A stretch of 64,000 nt of DNA, from positions 184,848,437-184,912,436 of the forward strand of contig JARYHS010009186.1 of NCBI GenBank assembly GCA_031002005.1. Reading direction: 5' to 3'. Source of the stretch: Vandiemenella viatica (lineage: Eukaryota > Arthropoda > Insecta > Orthoptera > Morabidae). The number at the start of each line of letters is the position of its first letter. Position 1 is the stretch's first letter. Position numbers and translations under genes: made by a program. Positions 1 to 11,975 of the stretch are shown piece by piece. The notes under the pieces were generated by a model, which was not told the DNA's origin, did no database searches, and saw only the letters and a list, made by a program, of their open reading frames with translations.

Positions 1-583
1 ACACGGAAAAACACGACGTTTTTGGGTTTATAAATTGAAGTAGCTGCCCAATGGAGGTCTCGCCCTATTGTTGAAGAAGAGATGTGAGCACGAAAAGTTC
101 AACCCTCTATGTATCTTCATGTTTTTCCGTGAGCCCACGTCCCATCAATCTTCCACTTAGATGAGCGGTGGTTATTCCCCTATTATTTTCTCAATTTCCA
201 TTGCATTAGGTCCCATCAGACGTATTCCTGACGTCGTATGTTTAACGTGGATCTTTCTACGACTTCCGACTTCTCGGTGGTTTCATAATAATCAAAATGG
301 AAAATTTTAACATCCAACAAAGGATTCTAATTATATAACTTCATTGACTAGAGTGTTTCTTCCACATTCGTCAATATGGAAAGACATACCAATGATAGCT
401 AATTCCACCAGAGAAAATCGATTTAAATTACGTTGTGATTGTAACAACGGAAAAAAATAAGTAACTGAATCATTGCAATTTAACTAGAGCATATTTAACT
501 TGATAACATTTTCCCTGTTTATGCAACTTGTGGTTAATTATTTTCGATATTACCTATTGCAACAGTTTCAGCTATTTAAATAC
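1..583. other. AT-rich stretch, no gene seen
   Basis: No coding frame or known repeat recognised. A 12-bp perfect inverted repeat lies at 2-13 and 120-131 (CACGGAAAAACA and its complement); it could be the edge of a small inverted-repeat element but has no further support. Confidence 0.4.
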
Positions 584-724
584 TTCTCGGGTGACTAGCC
601 GAGTGAAGGTGTTTACACACGATATTTCGGCGATCGAAATCTTCACCAGAAAATGGCGACAGAGTTTTCGATCGTCGGGTTATGGTGTGTAAATCCCTTG
701 TTCACTTGGCTAGTCGTCCGAGAA
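584..724. mobile_element. Small foldback / MITE-like inverted repeat
   Basis: A 141-bp unit whose two halves are imperfect reverse complements. It opens with TTCTCGGGTGACTAGCC and closes with the complement (GGCTAGTCGTCCGAGAA). Arms are about 60 bp, with shared blocks TTTACACAC and CGATCGAAA near the centre and a short loop around 640-665. It has no coding capacity. This fits a MITE or foldback element. No clear target-site duplication could be read, so the superfamily is open. Confidence 0.6.
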
Positions 725-1624
725 CATTACATTAATACTCAACTCCGAGAAAAAACTTAGTTCTTGTCTAATTTAAATACTAATTTACTCGCCTCATATT
801 GAATATTTTTCAGTCAAATAGTATCTGTCATCTCCATTGTCAATTCATGTGCTTCCTGCTTTTGTTCTATATCGCCTTACAATTACAGGTTTGTTAATAT
901 ATCAAGCAACAAAGAAGTACTGTCGCTTTCCTACAGTTGTTATTTTGGCTATGCGTCTAAACAATATGGTTGACTCATTTCATTTTCGAGGAATATCCTG
1001 ACTGGATATTTGCCCCTTGCTGCACAATTTGGCGGATGACAATGAGCTTTCAATGCATTCTCTCTTTGTAATCGTAATCTTTAACCTATCAATGTAATAT
1101 CTCCAGGTCGTAACGATGTATTATTAAACCGTTAAATGACTTTTTTTTTTAATATAAACCGTTTCTATCAACTTAGTGCATATGTATATACTACCTAGGA
1201 CCTATTTTTCTGTCTAATTTATTTAAATATTTTCCCTTTGCAGAATCTATCTTCGTAACCAACTGATAACCTCTGATGTCTTAAATGTTTCATGAAGAGT
1301 TTACAATAACTGAGATTTGTTTTGTGTATTATTAAATCGGGCAAAGCTTAGTCATCTCATTAAAAGTTTAATTGATTGTATCATAAAAATCGCCTTAAAC
1401 TGACTTCGACGTTCAGTCTTTAACTGCGATCACAACCAATATTATTGCACAGTAATGACCAAGAGAAAGAAAAAGTAGGTTTCAATACTTCACAATCATT
1501 TCAGTCGCTTTTTTTGCGATCCAAACTCTGATAGTAGTTTAATCACCTGTTCCCTTTAACTCTATGAGATAAATGTAACTGCTGTAAAACCATATGGTAT
1601 TCTTAAAACATGGCAGGGGACTCA
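725..1624. other. No recognisable gene
   Basis: AT-rich, with dense stops in all frames. I see nothing in it beyond short homopolymers. Confidence 0.4.
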
Positions 1625-1795
1625 AACTTTTTTATGGCTTTTCTTAGTTGACGTCGAGGTAATTAGAGGCACGCCGTTCATAGGCGTGATTTCGGAAAAC
1701 TATGAAAAACAGAAATTTGGTTTGACACACGGGTAGTCGAACTCGAGTCCTCCTGAATTCGAGGCCAGAACGTTACCGCTTACACGCCCGGCAAT
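1625..1795 (-). mobile_element. SINE-1 family, decayed copy
   Basis: On the minus strand it reads a tRNA-like head (GTAAGCGGTAACGTTCTGG, then B box GGACTCGAGTTC), followed by a body like the fuller copy at 10668-10920: the 'aaatttctgttttt' and 'cctctaattacctcgacgt' blocks and a 3' end near AAGCCATAAAAAA. Several bases are lost. It is an old, inactive insertion. Confidence 0.6.
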
Positions 1796-2789
1796 ACAGA
1801 AGCGTTTCAAGTATCCCGAATATAATCAACAAGTTCTGATACTCTCAAAACATTAGATCTATGGAAATCGTAAGGTTGAATTTTAGCCCAAATCTCATGG
1901 TTTACTATCGCATATATATTAAGTTAAATGTGTTGTATTTAAAACGTATCTATAAAGTTAGATTATCTATTTTCTCTTTTCTTTAAAAAAAATTATCTGG
2001 TAAATAAACAATATCAGTTTGATTATAAAACATAATAATAATGAATCTATTTCATTTAGTATGTGTACTCGAACTTTAAAATGAATGAATACACTTGAAG
2101 AAGCAATTTTTGAGTCATATGAAGCTAATTTCGATTTATGAAATTGATTATGTTGTTGTTATACGAAGATTAAGCTCTGAATTAAACTTTTAGTTGAGTA
2201 AATGCTAGTACAACAAACTTGTACTCTAATACATTATGTATGCTAACCTCGGAATGAAGCTCTTGTACAGCTGTTGCCCAACTGTAACTCAATAACGGTA
2301 CTGGCTCTGCGGCGGACGTTGCTGACACATATTTGCCGAAACTGTTCATTTCAATTGTGGTCCCATGCAGTTAGATTCAATTTACATTAAAATTACGTTA
2401 CGAGTCGCTCGTGTTTGTGAATATAATGCGGCCTGTGATCATGGAAGCGAAGGCGGGTTTAGAAGCGAGGCGTGTGGTTATTTTGTTCACTGTTGACTGT
2501 TGTTGGCTGTTTGCAGAATACACTGATGTGGACCAGCGGTTTACAGCTCTCATAAAGACGAACTCGTGTACACGATTTGTTTCAACGGCAGTATAAAGGT
2601 AAGCGTAATGCCAGCGAACAGTTTACTGTAACTGCAATATTCTGTACGAGAAATAGGTATCACAGGGCAATTTGAGTTTTAGTGGTGGTTGGATGACACT
2701 TTCCTAGGGTTTTTCTTTTTAATAATGGAACGGAAAAACTGATAATGCAAATAGAATACGGTGGTTTAAGTGGTTTGCCTGAAGTACAA
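1796..2789. other. No confirmed gene; weak possible exon at 2411-2596
   Basis: A 61-codon frame at 2411-2596 ends just before AAAG|GTAAGCG, which would serve as a splice donor, but its translation has no recognisable domain and no partner exon is visible. It is recorded only so that transcript data can be compared with it. Confidence 0.15.
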
Positions 2790-2957
2790 AATCCCCGTCC
2801 GGGCATCCAGATTTGGGTTTTCCATGGATTCCCTAAATCACTCCAGGTTAATGCCGGGATGCTTCCTTCAAAAATCCATGGCCGAATTCCTTCCTATTCC
2901 TTGCCCCCATCCTTTCCGGTCTGGCTGTTAAGAGACGTTAAGCAGTTTTAAAAAAAC
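2790..2957 (+). mobile_element. SINE-1 family, 5'-truncated copy
   Basis: It starts inside the tRNA-related head at the CCGTCCGGGCATCC block and keeps the family body (AGATTTGGGTTTTCC, TGCCGGGATG, CCTTCCTATTCCTTGCCCCC). The A and B boxes are missing, so it could not be transcribed by its own pol III promoter. It ends in a short A-rich run. Confidence 0.7.
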
Positions 2958-4263
2958 TGAAATGCAATTGCTGAGAAATTCCAATTGTTTCCTTATTTAT
3001 TGGCCAGTGATAAGCAGCTTCTAAGTGAAGTAAAACGTTGTCAAACGTATACAAAATGGTATTTGGTTGACTTTACTGGAGACCCATTATTACTTAAGTT
3101 GCCATCGCAGAGAGACTCAGAACCAAATAAATAAGTTACTTCAGAATTCATTGACTGTCTCATACCAATAACTTCTGGAATTTTATTTACTTTTTGTACT
3201 ATCGATTGCGGAAAATGTATACGAGTTAGCGAAGCAAAAATAAATTATTGTATTATTAGTTTTAACGAAGCTACATAGTATTAGCATCAAACATTCTTTA
3301 CAAAAGAAACTTTTTTTGTGTTACTTTCTTACTTATACTGACTCAGATTCAGAATATTCTTAACCAATTTGTTTTACCATTATCTTTTAAGTTAGTATTG
3401 TTATCAATATTATGTCAAATAACTTAATCTCGGTCGTCAATCACAGCCATAGTTATCTTGATGTATTTAGCTGTATTAGACATAATATACTAGAATGAGA
3501 TGGTAGCTACAGACATATTATTTTGATTACTATTCTAAATCACTTTTGTACAGTTTAAATTAACATTTTTGATGATTGGATTATAATGATTATCGACAAG
3601 GTGAAATTTACTAGTATACATCCCAGTATTATTAACATTATCGGTAGTTGTAGTATATGCTGCAATATGATTGTCTGACGAACTGATCTTCCGTAATATT
3701 CGGTCATGAATGACTGACCACGCACTTACGTTGCTAAGCTGATGCTTTTTAGTACGAAATAATAGTCTGTGCAACTTGGATAAATCTTCTGGGATGAATG
3801 CGTATGGATGTTACTGACTGAAACAATGCTGATTCACCTAGCGATCATAAGAACGAAGAAACACCTTGTGCTGAAACTACATTAATAGTTAATTGTTGTA
3901 TCTGTTATTACGCCAGTCTCACAATTTACAAGCAGGGCCTTGTCATACAGATCAGTGTTTTAGCATTAATGTTCGCAAGCTGAATGTAATAAGAATGGGA
4001 TTCTAATCCATAAGAGAACATTTAAACTGACGTACATTGTAAGTGCTTAGAAGGAAAAAATTTAGTTGGCTATGTGACTGAAAAATTACTCAATCCCAAG
4101 AAAATGAAAATAGCCCACGAAACTGACAGATATTTCTAACACCAATCTGCACCGGAATACGGAAGCACATTATACGCCAGAAAATAGTCAGTTTATCAAA
4201 TAAAAAATAATTGCTTATTCGAAGCAAAATGGAATCAGTTAAAGTCTATTTACTCATGATGCT
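2958..4263. other. No recognisable gene
   Basis: AT-rich DNA with no frame, RNA gene or known repeat that I can support. Confidence 0.4.
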
Positions 4264-4410
4264 CAGTAGTCTGATTCCTTAGTGATTAAGACGTCTGACT
4301 GGAGATAGAAAGGTTCTCGGTTGGAATCCCTGTTTCGGTAGGGATTTTTCAAAACGCTTAGCCAGACTTTCACCTCTGGAACAGCTTGCTGTGTAATGTG
4401 AAGTACACCG
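4264..4410 (+). mobile_element. SINE-2 family, truncated copy
   Basis: It resembles the fuller copies at 48739 and 60958: a tRNA-like head 'gtctgactgg', a B-box-like GGTTGGAATCC (one base off consensus), then 'ttcacctctgg' and 'cttgctgtgtaatgtgaagtac'. Homology to the other copies stops near 4405, so its 3' half is missing or replaced. Confidence 0.55.
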
Positions 4411-4500
4411 GACCAGTCGAAGATTTCTCCGCCAACAATGCCATACGCTTTTAATTTCTTTTAAGCTCATGATGTTCATAATACTGTTATATATACAGAA

Positions 4501-4564
4501 ACAGAAAGATCTGATTATTGCTTAAAGAACCAACAGAAAGATCTGATTATTGCTTAAAGAACCA
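4501..4564. repeat. Perfect 32-bp tandem duplication
   Basis: A 32-base unit beginning ACAGAAAGATCTGATTATTG occurs twice in direct succession (4501-4532, 4533-4564) without a mismatch. It is probably a recent replication-slippage or repair product. Confidence 0.9.
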
Positions 4565-6473
4565 ACCTCACATTGAGATTAATTGAACTACGAAATTTGA
4601 AAGGTAATGCGAATAACTCGCAAAAATAAATGGTTTGCTCATATGCTCAATGTTAGTTGTTTAGTGCTTGATACCCTGGAGAAGTGCATATTCAGAGAAG
4701 CCGTCAACAACGTTTTCTCGATCCCGTTATCGAGATAAACTTGACTTTGGATCAGATTGCGATTAAGTCAGCTGTTCCCATGCGAATGATTGAGGCGTTA
4801 GATGATTAGGTAAAAACCTCTTACAAGAGTTAATTCCATCTGTGACGGGTAGGTAACTTGCAGTGTGTCTGAATGTCTAAGAAGATACTTAGTTTGGTTC
4901 GGTGTGTTATGTTCCAATCAGTAGCCACCAGTTCAGTAGTTCAAGAAACTTTCAAGTTTTCGCTTTTGTTTTAAGAAACATGCTGCCTGTGAGGATCTGT
5001 ACCCAAGTTGTATTCCCCGCTTCAAGCTAAGTGCAAACCTTGTATTCGCAAATCAGATTGTAGTATGGCATTGTTGGCCGGGAGATATGGAATAACTGTT
5101 TGGCCAGCAAGTGACCGAGTTTTCGACTCGCCGCGCAATGCGCCCCTTCCGTGGATCAGTGAAGCAAGTAGCTATTTCTATATAGCAGCAATCATGTTGT
5201 AACGGTCATACATCAAGCTGCTGTAAATAAGTAGATAATTAATAATGTTATTAAATAATAGGTACTTTTCCAAATAATTATTATAACAGAAATTTTTTTG
5301 AGTTTATTGGCAGAAGAGGGCCAGATATTATGATATAGCAAAGAAATGATGTATACGAAAAAAACAAGGGAACGGACAGATGGAGAGAGAAAGACATGAA
5401 CAATATTGATGCGAGCATTGTATTTTGATGAGAAAAGCAGTACTGAAGATGTGAAAAAAATGACAATGTATGGATGATGGTTTAGGAGAATCGTAGTTGT
5501 ATCAACAACAAAAAATTGATGTAAAATGGTGTAAAAGGTATTGTTGAATAAATGTTACATATGAAGAAAGTAAAGGCAGACATACTTGAAGCAGTAAACT
5601 GGTGTAGTGAAGAATCGCTTACCAATGAAAATTCCTGAGATTTGTTCATTTCCTATCAATGGGTGACATAACTTCAATTTCTACGAGTATAAATCTAAGA
5701 ATTGAACCTTACCCTCTGGTTCTTGGATCTTTCCATCGTTACGACAACTCTACATGGTACATAATTTCTGATCATTACTAACCAGAAAGAACCCTACCAA
5801 TTATAGTTTGTAATTTTCATAGATCCTCGAATTGGTAACTGATGTGTCATATATTTGAATGCCGGTATTTCAGTCATGTAGCATTTTGCAGAAACCACGT
5901 GGAATGTGGTAGACATTTGCGTGTTCATTTTCTTGTCTTGTAGCTTCGAGGGATTTCATTTCATAATCAGCCATAAAAAAATTAATTGTATTAAATAAGG
6001 AACCGGTCACGATCTGGCATTATTGGACAATTCGGATCATAATGTGTTTCATTAAGTTGTATGAACTTCCTTAGATAAATATCCTTATTGACGTTTGTGC
6101 AGACTTGTGAAGGAACAAACATTAGTTCATCTCTGCCTAAAATTTAACAGGCTGCTAATGTTTCATCACGTTTTCACTTTAAAAAAGTTATTGTAATTAG
6201 ACCATCATGGTAGGGGCAGGCTCGTTAGCCGCAGGTTTATCTGTAATTCAAATTTCTGATAATTGTAGGTTTTAATGAGTACTTTGTTCCTTGAAAATGT
6301 CCGGAACAATAATTCTTTCCACACGTAAGTCTACATATTTTTGATTTCTAGAATCTTTAATAATTATTATTCCAAAGTTTTTCTAGCAGAATTTTGCTTG
6401 AAACTCTGAGTAATTCTGTAGTAGAATACTCTATGGTATGTACATGTGAATAGAACTTTGATTTATTTTCTTA
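4565..6473. other. No recognisable gene
   Basis: AT-rich, without a supported gene. A stretch at about 5047-5080 reads, in reverse, like 4420-4455 (shared CCAACAATGCCATAC), so both may be scraps of one unidentified repeat. Confidence 0.35.
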
Positions 6474-7603
6474 CTAGCTGACCCGGCAATGCTTCACTAT
6501 TGCTGGACTTGAGTAGGCACATAGATTAAATGAAAAAAATATTTACATATAAATTTTAAACTGCTGTTTCGTTCATTTTCAGTTGGAAAGGGTGAGAGGG
6601 GATGCGCTTTGGAAAACATATGCAGGCAGTATTTTTCTGTTTGTTTCAAAGTATAAGTGTGCAAATTCCCATTGAAATCTGATGAAATATGTGGTTTTGT
6701 CTAAATTATGGGGAGGAGGGGTGGGTTTTTTAATTTTTTTTTGAAAGGAACCTTCTCCGTCAACCCATCGACAACTCACCAAAGCTTCACCGTAAACGGA
6801 CGAACGGTTTGCGGGTTTGTTTTAATTATGGGGTGTTATGGGGAAGAGGGGGTAATTAAGGTGGTGGAAAGAGAGGAGAGGGATTGGGTTTATGTGAAAT
6901 TAATATGTACAGTATTTCTCTCTCTTTTTTAAAGTATAAGTGTACAAATTCTTATCTAAATCGGATAAAAAATGTGGTTTGCCTAAATTATGGGGTGAAA
7001 ACGTAATGGGGTTGGAAAGGGGGAGAGGGGATGAATATTCGGAAACCATACATAGGCAGTATTTTTCTGTTTGTTTTAAAGTATAAGTGTACAAATTCTT
7101 ATCTAAATCGGATAAAAAATGTGGTTTGCATAAGTTATGGGATGAAAACGTAATGGGGTTGGAAAGGGGGAGAGGGGATAAATATTCGAAAACCATACGT
7201 AGGCAGTATTTTTCTGTTTGTTTTAAAGTATAAGTGTATAAATTCTTATCTAAATCGGATAAAAAATGTGGTATTGCCTAAATTATGGGGTGAATAAATT
7301 ATGGGGGTGGAAAGGGGGCGAGGGGATATAATATTCGGAAACCGTATGTTGTCAGTTTTTTTATGTTTGTTTTAAAGTATAAGTGTACAAATTCCTATCG
7401 GATAAAAAATGTGGTTTTGCTTATATTATGGGGTATTATGGGGAATAGGGGGTGACTTTTTTGAATTTTTTTTTCACAGGAACCTTCGCAGACGCACACT
7501 CGAAAACTCTCCAAAGTTTCATTGCAATCTGATAAATGGTATAGGAATGCATAGAAGACGAACATACCCACAAACACACAAACATTGATTTTTATATATA
7601 AGA
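6474..7603 (-). mobile_element. Helitron copy 1 (non-autonomous), first of three in tandem
   Basis: On the minus strand the element begins TCTTATATATAAAAA at 7603 and ends CTAG at 6474. Eight bases before CTAG is a hairpin with GCAAT/ATTGC arms. TC at the 5' end, a 3' subterminal hairpin, a CTRR end and no target-site duplication are the Helitron hallmarks. The base beyond CTAG is T, as expected for insertion between A and T. Inside are GC-rich blocks and tandem ~147-bp monomers. It encodes no Rep or helicase, so it would depend on an autonomous relative. Confidence 0.75.
6955..7480. repeat. ~147-bp minisatellite array in Helitron copy 1
   Basis: About three and a half monomers. Landmark AGGCAGTATTTTTCTG recurs near 7054 and 7201, a spacing of 147. 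Each monomer also has a G-rich segment (gggggagaggggatgaat) and AAATCGGATAAAAAATGTGG. The open frames across it are periodic by-products of the repeat, not genes. Confidence 0.85.
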
Positions 7604-8046
7604 CTAGCTGACCCGGCAATGCTTCACTATTGCTGGACTTGAGTAGGCACATAGATTAAATGAAAAAATATTTACATATAAATTTTAAACTGCTGTTTCA
7701 TTCATTTTCAGTTGGAAAGGTTGAGAGGGGATGCGCTTTGGAAAACATATGCAGGCAATATTTTTCTGTTTGTTTCAATGTATAAATGCGCAAATTCCCA
7801 TTGAAATCTGATGAAATATGTGGTTTTGTCTAAATTATGGGGAGGAGGGGTGGGTTTTTTTTTGACAGGAACCTTCTCCGTCATCCCGTCGACAACTCAC
7901 CAAAGCTTCACCGTAAACGGACGAACGGTTTGTGAATGTTTTTCATTCTAAATTGGTATATGTACACAATACAGACATATTTAAATATACAAAACCAATA
8001 AAAGACAATGATTTTATTTTGTGTTTGAAACTTAATTTAAGAACGT

Positions 8047-8152
8047 TTATTCAAGTGCTTTAGCATATACAATATTTTTAGTCTTTCCATCTTTTGCAAG
8101 AACAAATAAATTTTCCGGCTGTTCCACTCGTGAGCATGCTATAAATATTTGT
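8047..8152 (-). pseudogene. Helitron PIF1-like helicase, C-terminal fragment
   Basis: The minus strand reads about 34 codons ending in a stop, with ACSRVEQPENLFVLA followed by DGKTKNIVYAKALE. Helitron PIF1-type helicases typically end with a similar ACSRVG..xNLF block and a DGKTKNIVY block just before the stop (family knowledge). Nothing upstream of this fragment is preserved, so it is a fossil of the RepHel protein and cannot function. Confidence 0.75.
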
Positions 8153-8344
8153 TTTTTGACAGGAACCATTTTCGACATCCCCTCGACAATTCACCATAGC
8201 TTCGCCGTAATAGGACGAACGGTTTGCGGGTTTGTTTAAATTATGGGATGTTATGGGGAAGTGGGGGTAATTAAGGTGTTGGAAAGAGAGGAGGGGATTG
8301 TGTTTTGTGAAATTAATGTGTACAGTATTTCTCTCTCTTTTTTA

Positions 8345-9170
8345 AAGTATAAGTGTACAAATTCTTATCTAAATCGGATAAAAATTTGATTTGCCTAAAT
8401 TATGGGGTGAAAACGTAATGGGGTTGCAAAGAGGGAGAGGGGATGAATATTCGGAAACCATACGTAGGCAGTATTTTTCTGTTTGTTTTAAAGGATAAGT
8501 GTACAAATTCTTATCTAAATCGGATAAAAAATGTGGTTTGCCTAAATTGTGGGGTAAAAACGTAATGGGGTTGGAAAGGGGGAGAGGGGATGAATATTCT
8601 GAAACCATATGTTGGCAGTATTTTTCTATGTGTTTTAAAGTATAAGTGTACAAATTCCTAACTAAATCGGATAAAAAATGTGGTATTGCCTAAATTATGG
8701 GGTGAAAAAATTATGGGGGTGGAAAGGGGGCGAGGGGATGAATATTCGGAAACCTTATGTAGGCAGTATTTTTCTGTTTGTTTTAAAGTATAAGTGTACA
8801 AATTCCTATCTAAATCAGATAAAAAATGAGATTTGCCTAAATTATGGGGTAAAAACGTAATGGTGGTGGAAAGGGGGAGAGGGGATGAATATTCGGAAAC
8901 CATTCGTAGGCAGTATTTTTCTGTTTGTTTTAAAGTATAAGTGTACAAATTCTTATCTAAATCGGATAAAAAATGTGGTATTGCCTAAATTATGGGGCGA
9001 AAAAATTATGGGGGTGGAAAGGGAGCGAGGGGATGAATATTCTAAACCGTATGTAGGCAGTATTTTTATGTTTGTTTTAAAGTATAGGTGTTCAAAGTCC
9101 TATCTAAATCGGATAAAAAAATTTGTTTTTCCTAAATTATGGGGTGTTATAGGGAATAGGGGGTGACTTT
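8345..9170. repeat. ~147-bp minisatellite array in Helitron copy 2
   Basis: The landmark GGCAGTATTTTTCTG or a close variant recurs near 8467, 8614, 8762, 8909 and 9056, a very regular 147-148 spacing. Monomers differ by scattered substitutions and belong to the same family as those in copy 1 and, more diverged, the Helitron at 17742-19475. Confidence 0.88.
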
Positions 9171-9316
9171 TTTGATTTTTTTTCACAGGAACCTTCGCAG
9201 ACGCACACTCGAATACTCTCCCAAGTTTCATTGCAATCTGATAAATGGTATAGGAATGCATAGAAGACGAACAAACACACAAACCCACAAACAAACATTG
9301 ATTTTTATATATAAGA

Positions 9317-10228
9317 CTAGCCTCGTACCCGCGACTTCGCACGCGTGGATTAAGAATTTTTTTGCCAGAATTAAATATAGTAAGTTGTTGGTAAAGAAGG
9401 ATTAGTCCCAAAACAATATCGAGTCGGCATAATATGACAGGAAAGTTATCACTATATCATTCTACCGTCGAACCTGCCTCTTGAAGAGAATTAATTTCCA
9501 ACATATTACTGTCACTATTCGATAAGATCTCAAAATTTCGTGACTTCAACTGTTAATTATATTGGAAAAAAATATCCTGTGCCCTTCATACACATTTCCT
9601 TATAAAATTACATCACAACGATATAGCCATTTAGTCGTCAAAACGTAACAAAAAGACAGAGACTTACTTCCGTATTTATAATAATATTATTGTGGTTCAC
9701 ACTCACACACTGACTGTGAACAACATCTGAGGGATCATTATAACGTAAAAAAGTGTACACCTACAACATTGCAAGACTACCTACGATTTGCCTCGCATTG
9801 CACCCCTATCTTTCTAATATCTAGGGTTTAACATTCAATCCGAATAACCTACGGCTCAGGCCTGACTCTTACGATGAAAAACAATTTTTAAAAACCTTAC
9901 CCCCGAGGGAGATTTGAACCGGAGATCACGACGTTTGTAAGCCAGCGCTTTAGCCACTCAGCTGCCAGGCCACTACGGGGAAACTCGGTACGGAGTCGTC
10001 CACATCCAACGTGTCAGTCTACCGCCGTATTTCGAAGTTATGAGACAAATGTGTTATTTATACAGATAATTTTTCAACCAAATGTTGACAGTATTTTTCT
10101 CCTTGTTTCAAAGGATAAGTGTGCAAAGTTTCATCGAGAACGGATAAAAACTGTGGATTTGTATGAAAAACAAACAAACAAACCAACAAACAAACAAACA
10201 AACATACATTCATCTTTATATATAAAGA
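9317..10228 (-). mobile_element. Helitron copy 3, diverged
   Basis: The minus strand starts TCTTTATATATAAAGATG at 10228 and ends CTAG at 9320-9317, with a GCGA/TCGC hairpin just inside. The CTAG abuts the TC of copy 2. The interior differs from copies 1 and 2 except for about 10080-10160, which matches the monomer, and a (CAAA)n run at 10168-10205. A tRNA-like segment at 9897-9975 is probably a nested SINE. Confidence 0.62.
9897..9975 (-). mobile_element. tRNA-like SINE head
   Basis: The minus strand reads GGCAGCTGAGTGGCTAAAGCG (A-box region) and GGTTCAAATCTCC (B box), about 40 bases apart as in a tRNA-derived pol III promoter. Its mismatched acceptor region argues against a functional tRNA gene. 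Confidence 0.45.
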
Positions 10229-10667
10229 TTTGTTATTCACATTTGACTGATCAACATTATAATGAATTAGGCCTCCATAATAAACTTAAAAACACTGAGG
10301 CTACAAATTTTGACACATTTTTAATTAAATTTCTACGTGTTAGAAATGAAGTCAGCAACACATCAATGTTTTAAAATATAGTAACTGTGTCTTAGAATAA
10401 TATGATGATTAATGTACATTTTATATCTGCAACTTCAGCATAGATACTAAAAACATATCAAAATACATGACATTAAAACCATCGTATTCTAATCGACATT
10501 ACAGACTATCAACCAATAGCTTTAATTTAAATCAACTCAGAACTGGCCACAGGGATCAAGTTTCTGTGAAAATTCTAACTAATAATAATAATGCAATTTT
10601 GCGAAATCTACAGCTCAGAAATATGGCATCCAATCAATATTCTCTCTTCTGCTGAATTTCTTTACTG
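10229..10667. other. No recognisable gene
   Basis: AT-rich spacer between the Helitron cluster and a SINE; nothing supported. Confidence 0.4.
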
Positions 10668-10920
10668 AGAGTGGTGGGTGAGCGGTTAACATTCTGGCCC
10701 CGCATTCGCGGAGGTCGTTGGTTCGAATCCCTGTCCGGGCATCCAGATTTGGGTTTTCCCATGGTTCCCCCGAATCACTCCAGGCGAATGCCAGGATGGT
10801 TCCTTCAAAAGACCATCACCGAATTCTTTCCCGTTCCTTGCCCCCAGTCCTATCCCGCCTCTAATGACCTCAACGTAGACAAGGCATCAAGCCATCAATA
10901 AAAAAAAAATAATAAAAATA
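10668..10920 (+). mobile_element. SINE-1 family, near full-length copy
   Basis: The best representative of the commonest SINE here. It has a tRNA-like head with an A-box-like GGTGAGCGGTTAAC and B box GGTTCGAATCC, a body with CCGGGCATCCAGATTTGGG, CAGGCGAATGCCAGGATGG and CTAATGACCTCAACGTAGAC, and a tail of A's running into AATAAT repeats. Pol III transcription and LINE-dependent retrotransposition are expected for such elements (family knowledge). The tail abuts a minus-strand LINE fragment. Confidence 0.85.
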
Positions 10921-11975
10921 ATAATAATTTCATTCACAGTTACCTTTTGAACCCACATGAACCCAGATTTTTCTCTAATGTGAAATCTTTTCAGTTTAAT
11001 TACATCATATATGTATCTCCTGTATTGCTTCTTAATTATCTTGAATCTCATAACTATCAGATTGTGGTCATAGTTCATATCAGCTCCCGGTAATGCTTTA
11101 CAATCTAGAACTCGGTTTCTGAATCACCTTTAGCCATCTACACGTTTCCCTTGGACTTTTCCAAATGTATAGACTTCTTGTGTGATACTTAAATAGTATG
11201 TTTGCTATTACCAGTTTACATTTTTTTTTAATTCTATCATCCTGCTTCCTCGTTCATTTAATTCTCCGAGTCCGAAATTGTTTACAATATTCCTTGTACC
11301 TCATTACAATCGCCCATCTCCTTCACATATTGAATTAATTCTTCAATTTCGGAAAATGTTTATCTATTTCGTCATCATCCTGTTATAAACTTAACATGTA
11401 AACTTGTACTGGTGTGGTTAGCGCAGGCTAATTTTCTGTCCATATCGAAATAATCCTCTCACCAAAATGATCATAATAATATACTCCCGATCCCTGCTCT
11501 GTTGTTCATTACAAATCCCTCAACAACGGTATATGTGTAAACTATTCTATATTTCGCAGACCAGAATTTCCAAGCAAACTTGCACTTAATTTCACTAATT
11601 CCAACAACATCTAACTTACTTTACTCCATCTGACTTTTTAAGTTTACCGATCTAACTGCCCTATTCCGATTTCCGACTAGTAGCTGAGAAGCTCCCACCG
11701 GAAATATTATTGGAGGGTTATTATAGCTTCGGAATACAAGAAGATATCATTCCATATGCAATTTTAGAAGATCACGAGGACTGGAATACCATTGATCATT
11801 TGTGATTCATCCTCCTTTAGGAGTCATTTACAACCAGTAGGGCAAAAGGGTGCCTTGGAACTCCCCCCGGTCATTCCCTCTCCATGTAGGAGCAAGCAGT
11901 GGGTGAATCCATATATCAGGACTCGATCAGTTGCCAGAACCTCGTCACTACAAATAGTGTGTACCATATTCGGTT
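10921..11975 (-). mobile_element. RTE-like LINE, 5' part (leader and endonuclease), decayed
   Basis: The right end, about 11790-11970, is the reverse complement of the leader of the LINE at 31623 (shared 'caagcagtgggtga', 'cctcgtc', 'gtgtacca'). Further along the minus strand it reads LDVVGISEIK, then FVMNN, and finally YDHNLIVMRFKI, matching the apurinic-type endonuclease of that LINE and its terminal SDHN-like motif. The frame is broken by stops and small indels and the reverse transcriptase is missing. It is an older, diverged copy of the same family. Confidence 0.7.

Larger units (their letters stand above)
7604..9316 (-). mobile_element. Helitron copy 2, with helicase tail remnant
   Basis: Same ends as copy 1: minus-strand TC at 9316-9315, the GCAAT/ATTGC hairpin, and CTAG at 7607-7604, abutting the TC of copy 1 (CTAG|TC). 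It carries more internal sequence than copy 1: a piece of helicase C-terminus (8047-8152) and about five and a half ~147-bp monomers. The helicase remnant makes this the key copy for assigning the family to Helitrons. Confidence 0.78.

Noticed and set aside
2411..2596. Possible protein-coding exon followed by GTAAGCG
   Set aside because: No domain, no conservation test possible, and no partner exon found; kept only as a note.
6579..9411. Long open frames on both strands with repeating protein motifs (YSSPLPLSNPITF, LDKNLYTYTLKQ)
   Set aside because: They are the translated 147-bp Helitron minisatellite. The protein periodicity follows from the DNA repeat, and frames break at random monomers.
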